From: Alkalispirochaeta americana
GTDB taxonomy: Bacteria > Spirochaetota > Spirochaetia > DSM-27196 > Alkalispirochaetaceae
Direction: 5' to 3'
Assembly (NCBI RefSeq): GCF_900156105.1
Contig: NZ_FTMS01000001.1
Span: 1 to 64,000 of the forward strand
Length of the DNA stretch: 64,000 nucleotides
Under the pieces are notes generated by a model. The model was not told the DNA's origin, ran no database searches, and saw only the letters and a list, made by a program, of their open reading frames with translations. Of the stretch, positions 62,793 to 64,000 are shown one piece after another; the stretch's first letter is position 1, and each line of letters opens with the position of its first letter. A program made the translations under genes and the position numbers.

Positions 62793-64000
62793 CCTCACCG
62801 GCGCTGCGTGAGGCCAGAAGCTTTTCCCGGGCCTCTGCCTTGTGGAGTGCCCCGGATATTGCTGCCAGGACCTGCAGATGGGGACTCGCCTCGTGATCGG
62901 GGCTCACCAGGAGAAAAAAGATCGTGCTGGGCTTCCCGTCCAGGGCCTGAAAGTCCACCCCCTCCGGGGCCAGCCCCAGGGCAAGACGAAGCCGGGAGGT
63001 GCCACCGGTCCGGGCATGGGGGATAGCAACCCCCTCCTGCATGCCGGTGCTCATGACAGATTCCCGGGAAAACACGTCTTTTTCGGCGATCCTTCTGTCA
63101 TCCAGGGGATGTTCCCGTTCCATAATATCCAGTAACTCCCGGATGATCCCGTCCTTGGTGGTCGCCGTGAGGCTCAGGGAGATCGCCGGAATCGCAAGGT
63201 ACCGGTTCCAGTCAAAGGTCATGCGTGATATCTCCTCCACCCGGTTTGCCTGCAATTCCGGGGGCGCGGAAAAGTTTTTGAGCCTGGTCACAGTATACTG
63301 CAGATTCACGATGGATTCGTAGACCAGGTTATTGATAAAGGTAACGTCCTTCTTCTGGCTGGTGAAGTGAATCCCCCGGGAGACAGCCTGAAGGACGATG
63401 AAGACCGAGTCCTTGCGGATCTGGTACATCTGCTCGCGGTGGTTTCCCAGGTGAATGAAAAAGCCTTCGTTCCCCAGGGCCGTGAGAACTTCCGAGGTCA
63501 GCATGGTGCTGATCCGGTTGGAGCCAAAGTCAAAACGGGTTATCACCGAATCGTCCCGGGGTGCCTCGAAGGTGGTTCCCCGGGCGGGGTGTTTCAGGGC
63601 TTTTTCCAGGAGCGGAGGCGCCGCAATGGTGGAGACCAGGGTCATGAGCACGGCCACGCCGAAAAGCTCTTGCGAGAGAATGCCACTGCCGATCCCGATA
63701 CCGGCGATGATCAGGACCACCTCTCCCCGGGGGACCATGCCCAGACCGATCCGGAGGCTTCCCAGGTTGGTAAAGCCCAGCAGTCGTGCCGGAAGGGCGC
63801 TGCCCAGAAGTTTTCCTGCCACGCCCCCTGCCAGAGCGTAGACCAGGCCAAAGCCGATTACCTGGGGTGACGAGAAGGCCCGGAGATCCACGAGCATTCC
63901 CATGACCACAAAAAAGATGGGAACAAAAAATCTCTGGAGGGGTTCCATCTGCTCCTGGAGCAGATAATTGATATCGGTGTTGGAGAGGGAAAGGCCCATC
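62749..64000 (-). CDS. CPA2-type Na+/H+ antiporter fused to a PTS IIA domain (C-terminal part; start outside window)
   Basis: The gene runs off the right edge; the Met encoded at 63997-63999 is probably internal, since only the last ~4 TM helices of a normal ~12-TM antiporter are seen (FFVPIFFVVMGMLVDLRAF, GLVYALAGGVAGKLLGSAL, RIGLGMVPRGEVVLIIAGIGIGSGIL). A cytoplasmic linker (~res 140-275) follows. The C-terminal ~140 residues are a PTS EIIA (nitrogen/fructose-type) domain with the phospho-His in GVAIPHARTGG. A phosphotransfer signal could thus regulate ion exchange (inferred). It overlaps the sugar-kinase gene by 44 bp at the 3' ends. Confidence 0.88.
   Translation of the reverse strand, partial: MGLSLSNTDINYLLQEQMEPLQRFFVPIFFVVMGMLVDLRAFSSPQVIGFGLVYALAGGVAGKLLGSALPARLLGFTNLGSLRIGLGMVPRGEVVLIIAGIGIGSGILSQELFGVAVLMTLVSTIAAPPLLEKALKHPARGTTFEAPRDDSVITRFDFGSNRISTMLTSEVLTALGNEGFFIHLGNHREQMYQIRKDSVFIVLQAVSRGIHFTSQKKDVTFINNLVYESIVNLQYTVTRLKNFSAPPELQANRVEEISRMTFDWNRYLAIPAISLSLTATTKDGIIRELLDIMEREHPLDDRRIAEKDVFSRESVMSTGMQEGVAIPHARTGGTSRLRLALGLAPEGVDFQALDGKPSTIFFLLVSPDHEASPHLQVLAAISGALHKAEAREKLLASRSAGEVIQTLTESSRKGRA

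Overview
The window looks like chromosome from a high-GC, free-living spirochaete (Spirochaeta/Alkalispirochaeta-like; the lineage is inferred, not searched). The main pointers are a FlcA-like periplasmic flagellar collar protein with a very acidic N-terminus, a TM helix and a TPR tail, a DUF4954 beta-helix protein, relaxed lipoboxes, and a diderm gene set (RND/TolC efflux, beta-barrel proteins, periplasmic proteins). I found no rRNA, tRNA, prophage, insertion sequence or CRISPR array. Coding density is high, and many convergent neighbours abut or overlap at their 3' ends.

Layout. 1-8.6 kb: the 3' part of a giant repeat-built secreted protein with Ig-like and FlgD-like C-terminal modules, then a lipoprotein. 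8.7-12.1 kb: an RhlE-type RNA helicase, a 24-bp repeat array, an amphi-Trp protein and a ROK regulator. 12.1-19.9 kb: an RND efflux operon whose TolC protein carries an N-terminal substrate-binding-protein-like domain, with a membrane-anchored LuxR-type regulator directly upstream and a perfect 11-bp inverted repeat between them. 20-26.9 kb: a UvrD/PcrA helicase, an aminotransferase-like remnant, two small membrane proteins, rplM-rpsI, recX, an HTH-REC regulator with a stand-alone receiver, acyP and a secreted protein. 27-37.6 kb: eno, proS (apparently leaderless), a UPF0158-GNAT fusion, an acyltransferase, a double CBM48-like secreted protein, flcA and an aspartoacylase-like hydrolase. 37.7-43.3 kb: a complete Rnf operon in the order rseC-rnfB-C-D-G-E-A behind a strong sigma-70-like promoter. 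43.4-51.7 kb: a DHODH-like protein, an Ldh/Mdh-family dehydrogenase, thioredoxin reductase, an HD protein, a ParA-like ATPase with a long unassigned tail, and a nucleotidyltransferase-TPM-LemA operon. 51.7-64 kb: DUF4954, MATE, a frameshifted beta-barrel gene, a HAD-IIA phosphatase, a PAS-GAF-GGDEF gene broken by one stop codon, two small unknown genes, an AraC regulator divergent from an FGGY sugar kinase, and the end of an antiporter-PTS IIA fusion.

How the genes fit together. The clearest units are the Rnf complex (ion-coupled ferredoxin:NAD+ electron transfer, with RseC as a likely helper), the efflux operon with its probable dedicated regulator and operator, the AraC/FGGY kinase pair, and the rplM-rpsI ribosomal pair. 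A recurring theme is short-period tandem repeats (10, 12, 13, 15 and 24 bp) at gene ends and in intergenic DNA. Two genes within about 2 kb of each other (55.6-59.2 kb) are each interrupted by a single-base lesion.
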